Assembly (NCBI GenBank): GCA_947647505.1
Contig: CANSKO010000015.1
Location: forward strand, 1 to 64,000
Source: an uncultured Roseburia sp.
Lineage (GTDB): Bacteria; Bacillota; Clostridia; Lachnospirales; Lachnospiraceae
Direction of reading: 5' to 3'
Length of the DNA stretch: 64,000 bases
Made by a program: the position numbers and the translations under genes. This document shows positions 31,856-39,777 of the stretch, one piece after another (the first letter of the stretch is position 1; every line of letters begins with the position of its first letter). Below the pieces are notes generated by a model. That model was not told where the DNA came from and did no database searches. It saw only the letters and a program-made list of their open reading frames with translations.

Positions 31856-32590
31856 TTACCCCATCTCCATTTTCAGCATCAGCATCGACAGTATGACAAT
31901 TCCCGCCGTATCTGTCCGCAAAATCCGCCTTCCCAGCGAAATGATCTGCGCCCGTTCGCGCGCCATCGTAATCTCCTCTTCCGAAAAGCCACCCTCCGGC
32001 CCGATCAGAACTGCCACGGAATCCTCTGGTCCAATCGATGCAAGCGCGTCCTCTGTCGCTTTCATTCCACGCGCATTCTCATACGGCACAAGACAGACGT
32101 CGCATGTCAGCGCATACGCAAGCGCCTTCTCATATGGCAGAATGGGATGAATGCGCGGAATTTTACTGCGCTTTGCCTGTTTTGCCGCCGCCTCGGAAAG
32201 TTTCTGCCAGCGGCTGACTCTGGCCGCTCCCTTTTTCTCATCCAGACGGACGACGCAGCGCTTCATGGCTACCGGAATAATTTCATGTACGCCAAGCTCA
32301 ACTGCTTTTTCAATCACAGTTTCCATTCGATCGCCTTTCGGAATCGCCTGAAAGAGATAAATTTTACCGGAAAGCTCCGTAGAAAGCGCTTCTTCCAGCA
32401 AGTCCGCCTGTACAAACGATTCCGTGATTTCTGTAATTTCACATAAATAATCTCTGCCGTCCATGCTGCTGACGCGGATTTTTTCTCCCGGCTTCATCCG
32501 CAGCACATTTCGAATATGGTTGACGTCCGGCCCCGTAATCGTCACAAACGCTCTGCCGATCTGCGCCCCTTCTACAAAGAACTGCTGCAT
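31856..32590 (-). CDS. rsmE: 16S rRNA (uracil1498-N3)-methyltransferase
   Basis: The product is 244 aa. It is a SPOUT methyltransferase with an N-terminal PUA-like part (QQFFVEGAQIGRAFVTITGP, HIRNVLRMKPGEKI) and the knotted C-terminal SAM site (LIGPEGGFSEEE, LGRRILRTDTAGI). It methylates m3U1498 in the small-subunit decoding region. The start is 32590 because AAAGGAG lies 6 nt upstream and the protein then opens at the usual MQQFFV. It overlaps the prmA 3' end by 19 nt. Confidence 0.93.
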   Translation of the reverse strand: MQQFFVEGAQIGRAFVTITGPDVNHIRNVLRMKPGEKIRVSSMDGRDYLCEITEITESFVQADLLEEALSTELSGKIYLFQAIPKGDRMETVIEKAVELGVHEIIPVAMKRCVVRLDEKKGAARVSRWQKLSEAAAKQAKRSKIPRIHPILPYEKALAYALTCDVCLVPYENARGMKATEDALASIGPEDSVAVLIGPEGGFSEEEITMARERAQIISLGRRILRTDTAGIVILSMLMLKMEMG

Positions 32591-33552
32591 GTCTGCTCCT
32601 TTTGCGCGGTAACGCCCACCCATTCTCCCAGACGCTCCACTTCCAGAATCCGCATCCCGGCCGCTTCTGTCGCCGCCTTGACTTCGTCCTCTTTAAAATC
32701 AATAATGCCTGACGCGATAAAAATTCCGCCTGGCTTTAACCGTGTGAAAACCACCGGCGCCATCTCCACGATGACGTCGGCCAGAATATTCGCCACTACA
32801 ATATCATAACAGGCTTCTCCCACTGTTTCCCGCAACGCTTCATCCGTAATCAGGTTGCCCAGATAAAACTGAAACGCCTCTTCTGCAATCTGGTTGATTT
32901 TCATATTTTCCAGCGAAGAAGTCATGCAGTTTTCATCCAGATCCGTCCCCGTAACCGAAGCCGCGCCAAACTTTAACGCTGCAATCGAAAGAATGCCGCT
33001 GCCGCAGCCAATGTCCAGCACGCGCATGGCACAGTCGCGCCGCACATGCTTCATCAGCTGCAGGATACACAGCTGCGTCGTCTCATGCTTCCCTGTTCCG
33101 AATGAAATGCCCGGATCAATTTCGATAAAAAGCCTGTCCTGATCCTCTTTCTTCAAGGCTTCCCAGGTCGGCTTAATCAGAAGGTCTTTGATGTAAAACG
33201 AATGAAAATAGGTCTTCCAGTTGTTCATCCAGTCCAGATCTTCCGTATCGCTCTCTGTGATCCTTCCCTCCCCGACCTTTACAAACGCCCGCTGCGCCTG
33301 TATGCCTTCCTGCACCTGCTTTAACAGCGCGGAATGATCCGCCCCGTCTTCCAGATAGAAGCTGACAAGGCTCTTTCCGTCGTCCGGTCCGGCCTCCGGC
33401 AGATAATCAATAAACATATCCGCCTGGTCTGCTTTCGTCAGGGGCACATGATTTTCAATTTCCACGCCTTCTATGCCCAGCTCACAAAGCATCGCGCTGA
33501 TAAAGTCCTCCGCTTCCGTCGTTGTATGAATCGTGTATCTGTTCCACTTCAT
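32572..33552 (-). CDS. prmA: Ribosomal protein L11 methyltransferase
   Basis: The product is 326 aa. It is a class I methyltransferase with SAM motif VLDIGCGSGILSIAALKFGA, substrate region SFGTGKHETTQLC and the conserved post-motif VVANILADVIVEMAP. It methylates lysines and the N-terminus of L11. GGGGAG precedes the ATG. The prmA-rsmE-desulfurase-thiI run (tight gaps or overlaps) looks like one translation/tRNA operon. Confidence 0.93.
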   Translation of the reverse strand: MKWNRYTIHTTTEAEDFISAMLCELGIEGVEIENHVPLTKADQADMFIDYLPEAGPDDGKSLVSFYLEDGADHSALLKQVQEGIQAQRAFVKVGEGRITESDTEDLDWMNNWKTYFHSFYIKDLLIKPTWEALKKEDQDRLFIEIDPGISFGTGKHETTQLCILQLMKHVRRDCAMRVLDIGCGSGILSIAALKFGAASVTGTDLDENCMTSSLENMKINQIAEEAFQFYLGNLITDEALRETVGEACYDIVVANILADVIVEMAPVVFTRLKPGGIFIASGIIDFKEDEVKAATEAAGMRILEVERLGEWVGVTAQKEQTCSSSL

Positions 33553-33619
33553 GCAATGTTCTCCCCTGTTCTGAAATTACTGCTGCATCAAAGCGCATTT
33601 CAAAGACGCTCCAAACCAT

Positions 33620-33646
33620 AAAGGGTCTGCCGCAGGCAGACCTTTT
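33620..33646. terminator. Terminator-like hairpin downstream of the J-domain gene
   Basis: AAAGGGTCTGCC pairs with GGCAGACCTTTT with a CGCA loop, and short A/T runs outside. It lies between prmA (start 33552) and the J-domain gene (end 33716), so it may end the J-domain transcript on the minus strand. Confidence 0.6.
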
Positions 33647-33715
33647 GCATACAGTGCTGAAAATAACCGCTGCACTTTCGTGCAACGGCCCGTTTTGTTC
33701 CAATCCACGTACTTT

Positions 33716-34240
33716 TTATTCTCGAAATATGCGGCTTTTTGGCGCCTCCATGCTCCTTTTGAGCGCTTCGTATTCTTCATTAATGATATGCAGCGCCTCG
33801 GCGTCTCCGCAGCCATTATCCGGATGAAACACTTTAATCAGATCCTTATACCGCTTTTTCAGCATGCGGACGTTTCTTACGCCGCAAAACAGAAGGGAAG
33901 CTGAAAAATCACCGAATGCAATCCCCTCGTCTTCCTCTTCTCCTGTGCGAAAGCGCGCAAGCTGCTCCTTTTCCGCCGCCAGATTGCGCCAGCCCTCTTC
34001 CAGCATCTTCCATTCCATATCAAAGATCCGCTTCTCTTTTTCCAGACGCTTCTCTTCAAATGCCTTTGCACGCAAAAATTCCTGCCTGTCGTATTCGAGC
34101 TGCTGCTGCTGCCGCCTTAATTCCGCTTTTTCTTCAAGATATTTTGGTTCAACTGATTTATGTTCAAGGGTTCTTTTCTTGTAGCGCCAGTCTGAAATGA
34201 AACTTACAACATCCTCTTTCATCGCATAAGCCTGATCCAT
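33716..34240 (-). CDS. J-domain protein with a coiled-coil N-terminus
   Basis: The product is 174 aa. The N-terminal two-thirds is a long charged helix (ELRRQQQQLEYDRQEFLRAK, many Arg/Glu/Gln), predicted coiled coil. The C-terminal 50 residues are a J domain with the HPD motif in YKDLIKVFHPDNG. It is not the general DnaJ; the partner is probably DnaK, whose genes follow downstream on the same strand. The start at 34240 follows AAAGGAAG. Function is unknown beyond Hsp70 recruitment. Confidence 0.78.
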   Translation of the reverse strand: MDQAYAMKEDVVSFISDWRYKKRTLEHKSVEPKYLEEKAELRRQQQQLEYDRQEFLRAKAFEEKRLEKEKRIFDMEWKMLEEGWRNLAAEKEQLARFRTGEEEDEGIAFGDFSASLLFCGVRNVRMLKKRYKDLIKVFHPDNGCGDAEALHIINEEYEALKRSMEAPKSRIFRE

Positions 34241-34353
34241 ATCTGCTTCCTTTCCCAACCTGTATCACAATATATAGCACCTGATCCATCCTCATTTGAA
34301 ATTAGGATACAACATATGGAAAATCGCAACAATAGGAAAATAGTACCATTTTT

Positions 34354-35514
34354 TTACAGGTCTTCCAGTGACTCCTTGATCTTTTCCTTAAAACTTTTTT
34401 TCCGGGGCTTTGCCGCCGCTTTTGCGTCCGCCTTTAAAGAACCGACGGTTTCCGCGTCAAATTTGCGCAGCGCTTCTTTTGCCGCTTCGTTTAATTTCGT
34501 TGGCACCTGCACAACAAGCGTGACATAATGATCGCCCCGCACCGCTTTATTGCGCAGCGACGGAACGCCCTTCCCTTTCAAACGGATTCTCGTATCCGTC
34601 TGCGTGCCGGGCTTTACTTCATACAGCACATCGCCGTCTACCGTGCTAATCCGCACTTCTCCGCCAAGCGCCGCCTGTGCATAGGAAATTGGAGCGGTCG
34701 AATAAATATTCATATCCTGCCTCTGGAAAATCGGATGCCGCGCCACGTTGACATCGACAAGAAGATCGCCTCTTGGACCGCCGTTTCTTCCAGGCTCTCC
34801 CTTATCCCGGATTCTGACGCTCTGTCCATTGTCGATTCCCGCCGGAATCGTAACCTTAATCCTCTTTTTCACGGAAATATAACCGGTTCCCCGACAATCA
34901 GAACATTTATCCTTGATCGTTTTCCCCGTCCCGCCGCATTCCGGACAGGTCTGAACGTTTTGCACCATGCCAAACAAAGACTGCTGGCTGTACATGACTT
35001 TCCCCTTGCCGCCGCATTTGGAACACGTCTGCGGGCTTGTGCCCGGCTTTGCTCCGGAACCATGGCAGGTATTGCATTCTTCTTTCAGTACGATTTCCAG
35101 CTCTTTTTCACAGCCGGATATGGATTCTTCAAATGTAATCCGCACGCTGGCGCGCAGACTTGCGCCCTTTCTCGGCCCGTTGTCCGCGCCTCTTCTGCCG
35201 CCGCCAAAAAAATCGCCAAACAGATCGCTGAAAATATCGCCCATGTCCATGCCGGAAAAGTCAAATCCGCCGGCTCCGCCCGTGCCGTCAAAAGCCGCAT
35301 GGCCAAACTGGTCATACTGCCGCCTTTTGTCCGCGTCGCTCAACACGGCGTACGCCTCCTGTATTTCTTTGAATTTCTGCTCCGCCTCTTTGTCGCCGGG
35401 GTTCATATCCGGATGATATTTTTTGGCAAGCTGTCGAAACGCTTTTTTCAAAGCCGCATCGTCTGCATTTTTGTCAACGCCCAAAACCTCATAATAGTCT
35501 CTTTTATCTGCCAT
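34354..35514 (-). CDS. dnaJ: Chaperone DnaJ
   Basis: The product is 386 aa, the full type I layout: J domain (DYYEVLG, HPD in [15 protein letters not shown]), a Gly/Phe-rich linker, four zinc-finger repeats CxxCxGxG ([32 protein letters not shown]) and the C-terminal substrate domains. It delivers unfolded clients to DnaK and stimulates its ATPase. The start at 35514 follows GAGGG. It is 96 bp downstream of dnaK, with a hairpin between them. Confidence 0.96.
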   Translation of the reverse strand: MADKRDYYEVLGVDKNADDAALKKAFRQLAKKYHPDMNPGDKEAEQKFKEIQEAYAVLSDADKRRQYDQFGHAAFDGTGGAGGFDFSGMDMGDIFSDLFGDFFGGGRRGADNGPRKGASLRASVRITFEESISGCEKELEIVLKEECNTCHGSGAKPGTSPQTCSKCGGKGKVMYSQQSLFGMVQNVQTCPECGGTGKTIKDKCSDCRGTGYISVKKRIKVTIPAGIDNGQSVRIRDKGEPGRNGGPRGDLLVDVNVARHPIFQRQDMNIYSTAPISYAQAALGGEVRISTVDGDVLYEVKPGTQTDTRIRLKGKGVPSLRNKAVRGDHYVTLVVQVPTKLNEAAKEALRKFDAETVGSLKADAKAAAKPRKKSFKEKIKESLEDL

Positions 35515-35544
35515 ATTTGATTCCCTCATTCAAAAACGTCAGGA

Positions 35545-35571
35545 GGGTTTTAGAATGACGTTCTAAAACCC
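35545..35571. terminator. Intercistronic hairpin between dnaK and dnaJ
   Basis: GGGTTTTAGAA and TTCTAAAACCC are perfect 11-nt arms with a 5-nt loop, followed by TTTT on the plus strand but no T-run on the transcribed (minus) strand. It is more likely an mRNA-stabilising or processing hairpin, or a partial attenuator that lowers dnaJ relative to dnaK. Confidence 0.6.
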
Positions 35572-35609
35572 TTTTCTGTTTCTGTCCTGTTTTACTGTCT
35601 TATCATCAA

Positions 35610-37478
35610 TTATACTTCTTTGAAGTCCGCGTCTACGACATCGTCTTCCGGCGCGCCGGCCGCTCCCGCTCCCATATCGGGTCCCGCGCCCGCAGCCTGT
35701 GACTGCGCCGCCTGTGACTGCTCATACATCTTTGCAAATACCTTCTGCGCGCTCTGCGTCAGTTTTTCCTGCGCTGCTTTTAATTCGCCTACCTGCTCTT
35801 CCGTCATTTCTTCCGCGTTCGGATGCGCTTCCAGAATTGCTTTGACTGCGCTGACGTCCGCTTCCACTTCCGACTTATCGGCTGCATCCAGCGCCGCGCC
35901 AACTTCTTCCAATGCCTTTTCCGTCTGGAATACAAACGAATCCGCATCATTTCTTGCATCAATTGCTTCTTTGCGCTTCTTATCCTGCGCCTCAAACTCT
36001 TTTGCTTCTTTTACCGCCTTTTCAATATCGGAATCCGACATGTTGGAGCCTGCCGTAATCGTGATATGCTGCTCTTTTCCCGTTCCAAGATCTTTTGCCG
36101 ATACGTTTACAATGCCGTTGGCGTCGATATCAAACGTAACCTCGATCTGCGGAACGCCCCGGCGCGCCGGAGGAATCCCATCCAGACGGAACTGGCCCAG
36201 AGACTTATTGTCTCTTGCAAACTGCCGCTCGCCCTGTACGACGTTGATGTCAACCGCCGTCTGATTGTCGGCAGCCGTAGAAAATACCTGGCTCTTTTTC
36301 GTCGGAATCGTCGTATTGCGTTCGATCAGACGGGTTGCAACGCCGCCCATTGTCTCGATCGAAAGCGACAGCGGCGTAACGTCCAGCAAAAGGATATCCC
36401 CTGCGCCCGCGTCTCCGGCAAGCTTGCCGCCCTGTACGGATGCGCCGATTGCCACGCATTCATCCGGGTTGAGCGTCTTGCTTGGCTCTTTGCCTGTCAG
36501 CTGCTTTACTTTATCCTGTACGGCCGGAATACGCGTGGAACCGCCAACCAGAAGCACCTGTCCCAGATCCGCATTCGTCAGTCCCGCGTCTTTCATGGCG
36601 TTCTGTACCGGAATCGCCGTTTTTTCCACGAGATCGTGCGTCAGTTCGTCAAATTTGGCCCTCGTCAGATTCATGTCAAAATGCTTTGGCCCTTCCGCCG
36701 TCGCCGTAATAAACGGTAAGTTGATGTTTGTCGTCGTCGCGGAGGATAATTCCTTTTTCGCTTTTTCCGCAGCTTCCCTTAAACGCTGCAATGCCATCTT
36801 ATCCGCGGATAAATCCACGCCCTCCGCTTTTTTAAATTCACTGATCATCCACTGCGTCACCCGATTGTCAAAATCGTCGCCGCCCAGACGCGTATCGCCG
36901 TTTGTCGCCAGCACTTCGATGACGCCTTCGCCAATTTCAATAATCGATACGTCAAACGTGCCGCCTCCCAGATCGTATACCATGATCTTCTGCTCTTTTT
37001 CATTGTCAAGCCCATACGCAAGCGCCGCAGCCGTCGGCTCATTGATAATGCGCTTTACTTCCAGACCTGCGATTTTTCCCGCATCCTTTGTCGCCTGGCG
37101 CTGCGCGTCGTTGAAATAAGCCGGAACGGTGATCACCGCCTCGTTTACCTTTTCACCCAGATACCCTTCCGCGTCTGCCTTTAACTTCTGCAAAATCATC
37201 GCGGAAATCTGCTGCGGCGAATATTTTTTCTCATCGATCATGCGTCCGTTGTCCGTACCCATGTCCCGCTTAATCGAAGAAATCGTCTTCTCCGCATTCG
37301 TGACTGCCTGCCGCTTTGCCGGCTCTCCGACCAGGCGCTCTCCCGTCTTTGTAAACGCTACGACAGACGGCGTCGTCCTTGCGCCTTCCTGATTTGCGAT
37401 TACGGTTGGCTTTCCGCCTTCCATAACGGCCACACAGCTGTTTGTCGTTCCAAGATCAATGCCAATAATTTTACTCAT
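35610..37478 (-). CDS. dnaK: Molecular chaperone DnaK (Hsp70)
   Basis: The product is 622 aa. The nucleotide-binding domain begins [19 protein letters not shown], with [16 protein letters not shown] and [14 protein letters not shown]; the substrate domain and lid follow, with a disordered Gly/Ala/Gln-rich tail ending in [11 protein letters not shown] (EEVD-like). GGAGG precedes the ATG. The gene lies in the hrcA-grpE-dnaK-dnaJ heat-shock operon, so it is presumably under CIRCE/HrcA control. Confidence 0.97.
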   Translation of the reverse strand: MSKIIGIDLGTTNSCVAVMEGGKPTVIANQEGARTTPSVVAFTKTGERLVGEPAKRQAVTNAEKTISSIKRDMGTDNGRMIDEKKYSPQQISAMILQKLKADAEGYLGEKVNEAVITVPAYFNDAQRQATKDAGKIAGLEVKRIINEPTAAALAYGLDNEKEQKIMVYDLGGGTFDVSIIEIGEGVIEVLATNGDTRLGGDDFDNRVTQWMISEFKKAEGVDLSADKMALQRLREAAEKAKKELSSATTTNINLPFITATAEGPKHFDMNLTRAKFDELTHDLVEKTAIPVQNAMKDAGLTNADLGQVLLVGGSTRIPAVQDKVKQLTGKEPSKTLNPDECVAIGASVQGGKLAGDAGAGDILLLDVTPLSLSIETMGGVATRLIERNTTIPTKKSQVFSTAADNQTAVDINVVQGERQFARDNKSLGQFRLDGIPPARRGVPQIEVTFDIDANGIVNVSAKDLGTGKEQHITITAGSNMSDSDIEKAVKEAKEFEAQDKKRKEAIDARNDADSFVFQTEKALEEVGAALDAADKSEVEADVSAVKAILEAHPNAEEMTEEQVGELKAAQEKLTQSAQKVFAKMYEQSQAAQSQAAGAGPDMGAGAAGAPEDDVVDADFKEV

Positions 37479-37527
37479 AACTGTTTCCTCCTGCTTTGAT
37501 TGAATGTTCGTTTCTTACAGATTCTAT

Positions 37528-38169
37528 TTAATTTGCAACTTTTACCATACTATGACGCACCACAACGTCGTGATACAGGTATCCCTTCTGAAGCTCTTCT
37601 ACGATCATATTTTCTCCAACGCTCTCATCTTCTATGTGCATCACCGCATTATGAAAGTCCGGATTAAATTCCGCTCCGGCCGCTTCTATTGTCCGCACGC
37701 CAATCTCTTCGAGCGTCGTCATCATCTGCCGGTAAATCTTATTCATCCCATCAACAAAAGCATTTTCTTTTTCTTCTTCCGATACAGCCAACAGGCCGCG
37801 TTCAAAATTATCGATCACCGGAAGCACTTTTTCAATAATGCTTTTGACGCCCATGTCGTACATCTGAGACTTTTCCTTATCCGTCCGTTTGCGGAAATTT
37901 TCAAATTCCGCCATCTGGCGTTTCAAACGGTCGGTCAGCTCTTCAATCTGCTCGTCTTTTTTATCTTTTTTCTTCTCTTTTTTCTTAAAAAGGCCTTTTT
38001 TCACTTCTCCTTCCGGCGCTTCTTCCGCCGCTGTATCTTCGGCGTCCTGCTGCGGCCCGTCTCCTGCATCCTGCATCGCCTCCGCTTCTTCTGCTTCCGG
38101 CGCTTCCGCTTCTGCCTTCGCTTCTTCAAATATTTTTTTCAATTCTTCTTCCCTGCTCGTTTCTTCCAC
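37528..38169 (-). CDS. grpE: Nucleotide exchange factor GrpE
   Basis: The product is 213 aa. A long acidic, Ala/Glu-rich N-terminus precedes a Lys-rich segment, a coiled-coil helix (LTDRLKRQMAEFENFRKRTD) and the C-terminal beta domain (VMHIEDESVGENMIVEELQK, YLYHDVVVRHSMVKV). It releases ADP from DnaK. Family proteins are usually about 180-210 aa, so length is normal, though the acidic extension is long. Confidence 0.95.
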   Translation of the reverse strand: MEETSREEELKKIFEEAKAEAEAPEAEEAEAMQDAGDGPQQDAEDTAAEEAPEGEVKKGLFKKKEKKKDKKDEQIEELTDRLKRQMAEFENFRKRTDKEKSQMYDMGVKSIIEKVLPVIDNFERGLLAVSEEEKENAFVDGMNKIYRQMMTTLEEIGVRTIEAAGAEFNPDFHNAVMHIEDESVGENMIVEELQKGYLYHDVVVRHSMVKVAN

Positions 38170-38193
38170 TTTTTACCGCCTTTCTTCCTCTAT

Positions 38194-39228
38194 TTATGTG
38201 GATTTCTTTTTGAAAATGCCGTCAAGCTGCGTTGTCAGTTCTTTTAAGCTGTCCATTACTTTTTCATAATCCATGCGTTTTGGACCGATAATGCCAACCG
38301 TGCCTTTGACGCCTTCCCCAAGCTCATACGTCGCCGTCACCACACTGCAATCCTTCATCGTCTGAATCGGACTCTCATTGCCGATATATACCTGGATGCC
38401 CGTTTCCTCCTCACTGCTTAAGCTGTCAGATACCAAAGCCGCCAGCTGCTGCTTTTCTTCCAGCGTGTAAATCAACTCGCTTGCCTTCTGTGAATCGGAA
38501 AGCTCCGGATATTTAAAAATATTGGTTGCGCCGCTGGTATAGATTTCAGGCTCTTCCTGACGGATGGATTCTGCCACAGCGTCCAGCACCGTGCCAATAA
38601 TATCGCCATGCCCGCCCGCCTGCTCCTTCAACCGGCTGATCATGCCCAGATTGATTTCTGAAATGGACAGCCCGTTCAGCGTGGAATTTAACAGCACATT
38701 TAAGCGGAAGACCTCTTCGTTGTCCAAAGGCTGCTTTAATACGATGATCTTATTCTTTACGACGTTTGTCTCCATTACGATTACGGCCAGAAGCTGCGTT
38801 TCATCCAGCATGGAAAGCTGAATAAATTTGACTTTGCTTCCGCTGTATTTGGGAGAGGAAATCATCGTTGCATAGTTGGTCGTCTTCGCCAGCATTTTAG
38901 CGACCTGCCTCAACACCTGATCCATCTTTTCCGTATGCTCTATGACAAATTCCTTCATATCGGAAATTTCTTTGTCTTTTGTCTGCAAAAGATGATCCAC
39001 ATAGAAACGGTACCCTTTGTCGGATGGAATCCTGCCTGCGGAAGTATGGGGCGCTGTGATATATCCAAGTTCTTCCAGATCTGACATTTCATTGCGGATC
39101 GTCGCAGAACTCAAATTCAAATCCGTATCTTTTGCTATGGTACGGGAACCTACCGGTTCTCCGGTATCCAGATACATGCGGATGATCGCTTCCAGTATTT
39201 TGACTTTTCTCTCATCCAGTCCATCCAT
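38194..39228 (-). CDS. hrcA: Heat-inducible transcription repressor HrcA
   Basis: The product is 344 aa. It has an N-terminal winged helix (LDERKVKILEAIIRMYLDTG, GSRTIAKDTDLNLSSATIRN), a central GAF-like domain and a C-terminal domain. HrcA binds the CIRCE operator found 36 bp upstream of the start. The start at 39228 is chosen because GAGGTGAGGG precedes it; an in-frame start at 39270 would lie inside the operator. Confidence 0.95.
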   Translation of the reverse strand: MDGLDERKVKILEAIIRMYLDTGEPVGSRTIAKDTDLNLSSATIRNEMSDLEELGYITAPHTSAGRIPSDKGYRFYVDHLLQTKDKEISDMKEFVIEHTEKMDQVLRQVAKMLAKTTNYATMISSPKYSGSKVKFIQLSMLDETQLLAVIVMETNVVKNKIIVLKQPLDNEEVFRLNVLLNSTLNGLSISEINLGMISRLKEQAGGHGDIIGTVLDAVAESIRQEEPEIYTSGATNIFKYPELSDSQKASELIYTLEEKQQLAALVSDSLSSEEETGIQVYIGNESPIQTMKDCSVVTATYELGEGVKGTVGIIGPKRMDYEKVMDSLKELTTQLDGIFKKKST

Positions 39229-39263
39229 ACCCTCACCTCTGTGTTGGTTCGTTCTTTTTATTG

Positions 39264-39290
39264 TTAGCACTCACTTATTAAGAGTGCTAA
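39264..39290. promoter_or_regulatory. CIRCE operator
   Basis: A perfect TTAGCACTC-N9-GAGTGCTAA, the canonical HrcA target, between the promoter and the hrcA start codon. It predicts HrcA repression of hrcA-grpE-dnaK-dnaJ, relieved by heat or misfolded protein via GroE. Confidence 0.97.
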
Positions 39291-39303
39291 TTTTTATATT
39301 GAT

Positions 39304-39332
39304 AAGATAGCGCTATACGTATCCTTTGTCAA
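39304..39332 (-). promoter_or_regulatory. Sigma-A promoter of the heat-shock operon
   Basis: On the minus strand, TTGACA (39332-39327), a 17-nt spacer and TATCTT (39309-39304), just upstream of CIRCE. Confidence 0.8.
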
Positions 39333-39401
39333 CACTTATTTTAGAAATTTATATTTTCTTTATAATTTGCCGCCGATCCCCTCTTCCAGACGCGCGGCGG
39401 C

Positions 39402-39446
39402 AAAAAAGGCTGCCGCACCGCGTAATCCGCCCTGATGCGACAGCCT
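39402..39446 (-). terminator. Rho-independent terminator after the Dabb gene
   Basis: AGGCTGCCGCA pairs with TGCGACAGCCT (one bulge) around a loop of about 18 nt, followed on the minus strand by six T residues. It lies 23 bp downstream of the Dabb stop. Confidence 0.75.
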
Positions 39447-39468
39447 GCACTATCTGCTTCCTGTTCTT

Positions 39469-39774
39469 CTATTCCACTTCAAAATCCATACAAATTCTGG
39501 CGCGCGTATACGGCCTGACATTTCCATCCGCCACTTTCACATGTTCCGGATGCACACTGTAGCCTTTCAGCGCATCCAGATCCTGAAACAGAGAATCCAG
39601 CATAACGTCCGCATTGGAGCTCTTAAGGCAGTCCGTCTGCACGTAAATATCCATCAGACCCGGTATTTTCCCACTTAATCCCTCAAGGCCCGTCTTGATG
39701 CCTTCTTTGATCGCAGCCTTTTCCTCCGAAGAATATTCCTCCTTTAACTGCCACAATATCACATGTCTGACCAT
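39469..39774 (-). CDS. Dabb (stress-responsive alpha-beta barrel) protein
   Basis: The product is 101 aa: MVRHVILWQLKEEYS at the start, SSNADVMLDSLFQDLDALKG and YSVHPEHVKVADGNVRPY. This is the Dabb pattern (MvkHvv.wklk ... l...f.s.e.L..Y..hp.H..v). These small dimeric proteins are of uncertain function; one group is stress-induced. It is the last gene of the signalling operon, 3 bp after the hybrid kinase; AAGGAG precedes the ATG. Confidence 0.85.
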   Translation of the reverse strand: MVRHVILWQLKEEYSSEEKAAIKEGIKTGLEGLSGKIPGLMDIYVQTDCLKSSNADVMLDSLFQDLDALKGYSVHPEHVKVADGNVRPYTRARICMDFEVE

Positions 39775-39777
39775 ACG

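Noticed and set aside
34528-35520. Long plus-strand frame opposite dnaJ
   Set aside because: Antisense to dnaJ with low-quality, Arg/His-rich product; no support for translation.
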